Assembly (NCBI RefSeq): GCF_014779555.2
Contig: NZ_CP094357.1
Location: forward strand, 1,426,001 to 1,490,000
DNA length: 64,000 bases
From: Lysobacter capsici
GTDB lineage: Bacteria; Pseudomonadota; Gammaproteobacteria; Xanthomonadales; Xanthomonadaceae
Direction: 5' to 3'
In this document: positions 63,765 to 64,000 of the stretch, in pieces
Position numbering within the stretch: position 1 is the stretch's first letter
Layout of the letters: each line of letters opens with the position of its first letter
Program-made: the position numbers and the translations under genes
Notes under the pieces: model-generated
What the model was told of the DNA's origin: nothing
The model's input: only the letters and a program-made list of their open reading frames with translations
Databases searched by the model: none

Positions 63765-64000
63765 CAGTAAACGTCCCGGGCGTAGCGGCCCTGTTGCTGC
63801 AAATCGTTCAGATACTCTTCGGCGGCTTCGGGGCTCTTGCCGCCGTGTTCGGCGATCACCGCCAGCAACGCGGCGTGCACGTCCTTGGCCATGCGGGTGG
63901 CATCGCCGCACACGTACAGATGCGCGCCGCCTTGCAGCCAGTCGTACAGGTCGCGGCTGTGTTCGCGCAGGCGATGCTGGACGTAGATCTTCCGCGCCTG
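63764..64000 (-). CDS. cysJ: sulfite reductase (NADPH) flavoprotein alpha-component, C-terminal part
   Basis: The last 78 codons of CysJ; the rest lies beyond the window. The visible end reads through YVCGDATRMAKDVHAALL (NADPH-binding C-terminal motif) to LNDLQQQGRYARDVY, the typical CysJ C-terminus. The flavoprotein passes electrons from NADPH via FAD and FMN to CysI. First recognised gene of the cysJ-cysI-cysH operon in this window. Confidence 0.9.
   Translation of the reverse strand, partial: QARKIYVQHRLREHSRDLYDWLQGGAHLYVCGDATRMAKDVHAALLAVIAEHGGKSPEAAEEYLNDLQQQGRYARDVY

Overview
The window reads as chromosome from a high-G+C member of the Xanthomonadaceae, most like Lysobacter. The basis is the very high G+C content, the gene order rpoN-hpf-ptsN-hprK-rapZ / EIIA(Man)-ptsH-ptsI-mgtE, the lptC-lptA-lptB/kdsC/kdsD block, a cysJ-cysI-cysH / cysB / cysG / cysK cluster and several palindromic repeat families. 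The genus is inferred from this pattern; no database search was possible. I see no rRNA, tRNA, CRISPR array, prophage or complete insertion sequence.

Layout. 1-11 kb: a truncated gene, a Rieske oxygenase, a DUF4153 membrane protein, 3-methyladenine glycosylase with a histone-H1-like tail, yqgE-ruvX-pyrB, a YjdM-like domain, two lipoprotein-type genes, an unknown gene and mgtE. 11.5-25.4 kb: a DUF5648 secreted protein, then the regulatory PTS block (ptsI, ptsH, EIIA-Man, two inserted envelope genes, rapZ, hprK, ptsN, hpf, rpoN) and LPS export and Kdo synthesis (lptB, lptA, lptC, kdsC, kdsD). 25.5-29.8 kb: ibaG (BolA family), murA, two tandem DUF3108 proteins and purN. 29.9-44.0 kb: the most interesting section, described below. 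44.1-52.2 kb: small unknown genes, a tandem family of small membrane proteins, yjdF, purM, and the DUF2066-AI-2E permease-hda operon. 53.4-56.3 kb: a macrodomain hydrolase beside the RNA 2'-phosphotransferase KptA, and the cell-wall recycling pair murU-amgK. 56.9-64 kb: the assimilatory sulfate reduction genes.

Candidate system. Three separate promoters carry the identical 11-mer ACCTGTCTAGT in the same orientation, each about 83-98 bp upstream of a minus-strand gene: a TonB-dependent receptor, an orphan PhnM-like amidohydrolase divergent from a PhnF/HutC-type GntR regulator, and an operon of a PhnX-like phosphonatase, a DUF5690 MFS protein and a FAD-dependent amine oxidase of the HpnW/PbfD type. 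The 11-mer resembles the GT-N-TA-N-AC operator known for the HutC subfamily. I infer a PhnF-controlled organophosphonate regulon covering outer-membrane uptake, inner-membrane transport, oxidative deamination and C-P bond cleavage. No C-P lyase core genes are present. Next to the regulator lies a secreted alkaline-phosphatase-superfamily enzyme carrying a hemopexin-type propeller, which may feed the pathway.

Many genes in the operons overlap by ATGA, GTGA or TGATG, which was used to choose starts. The intergenic spaces carry at least five families of palindromic repeats.
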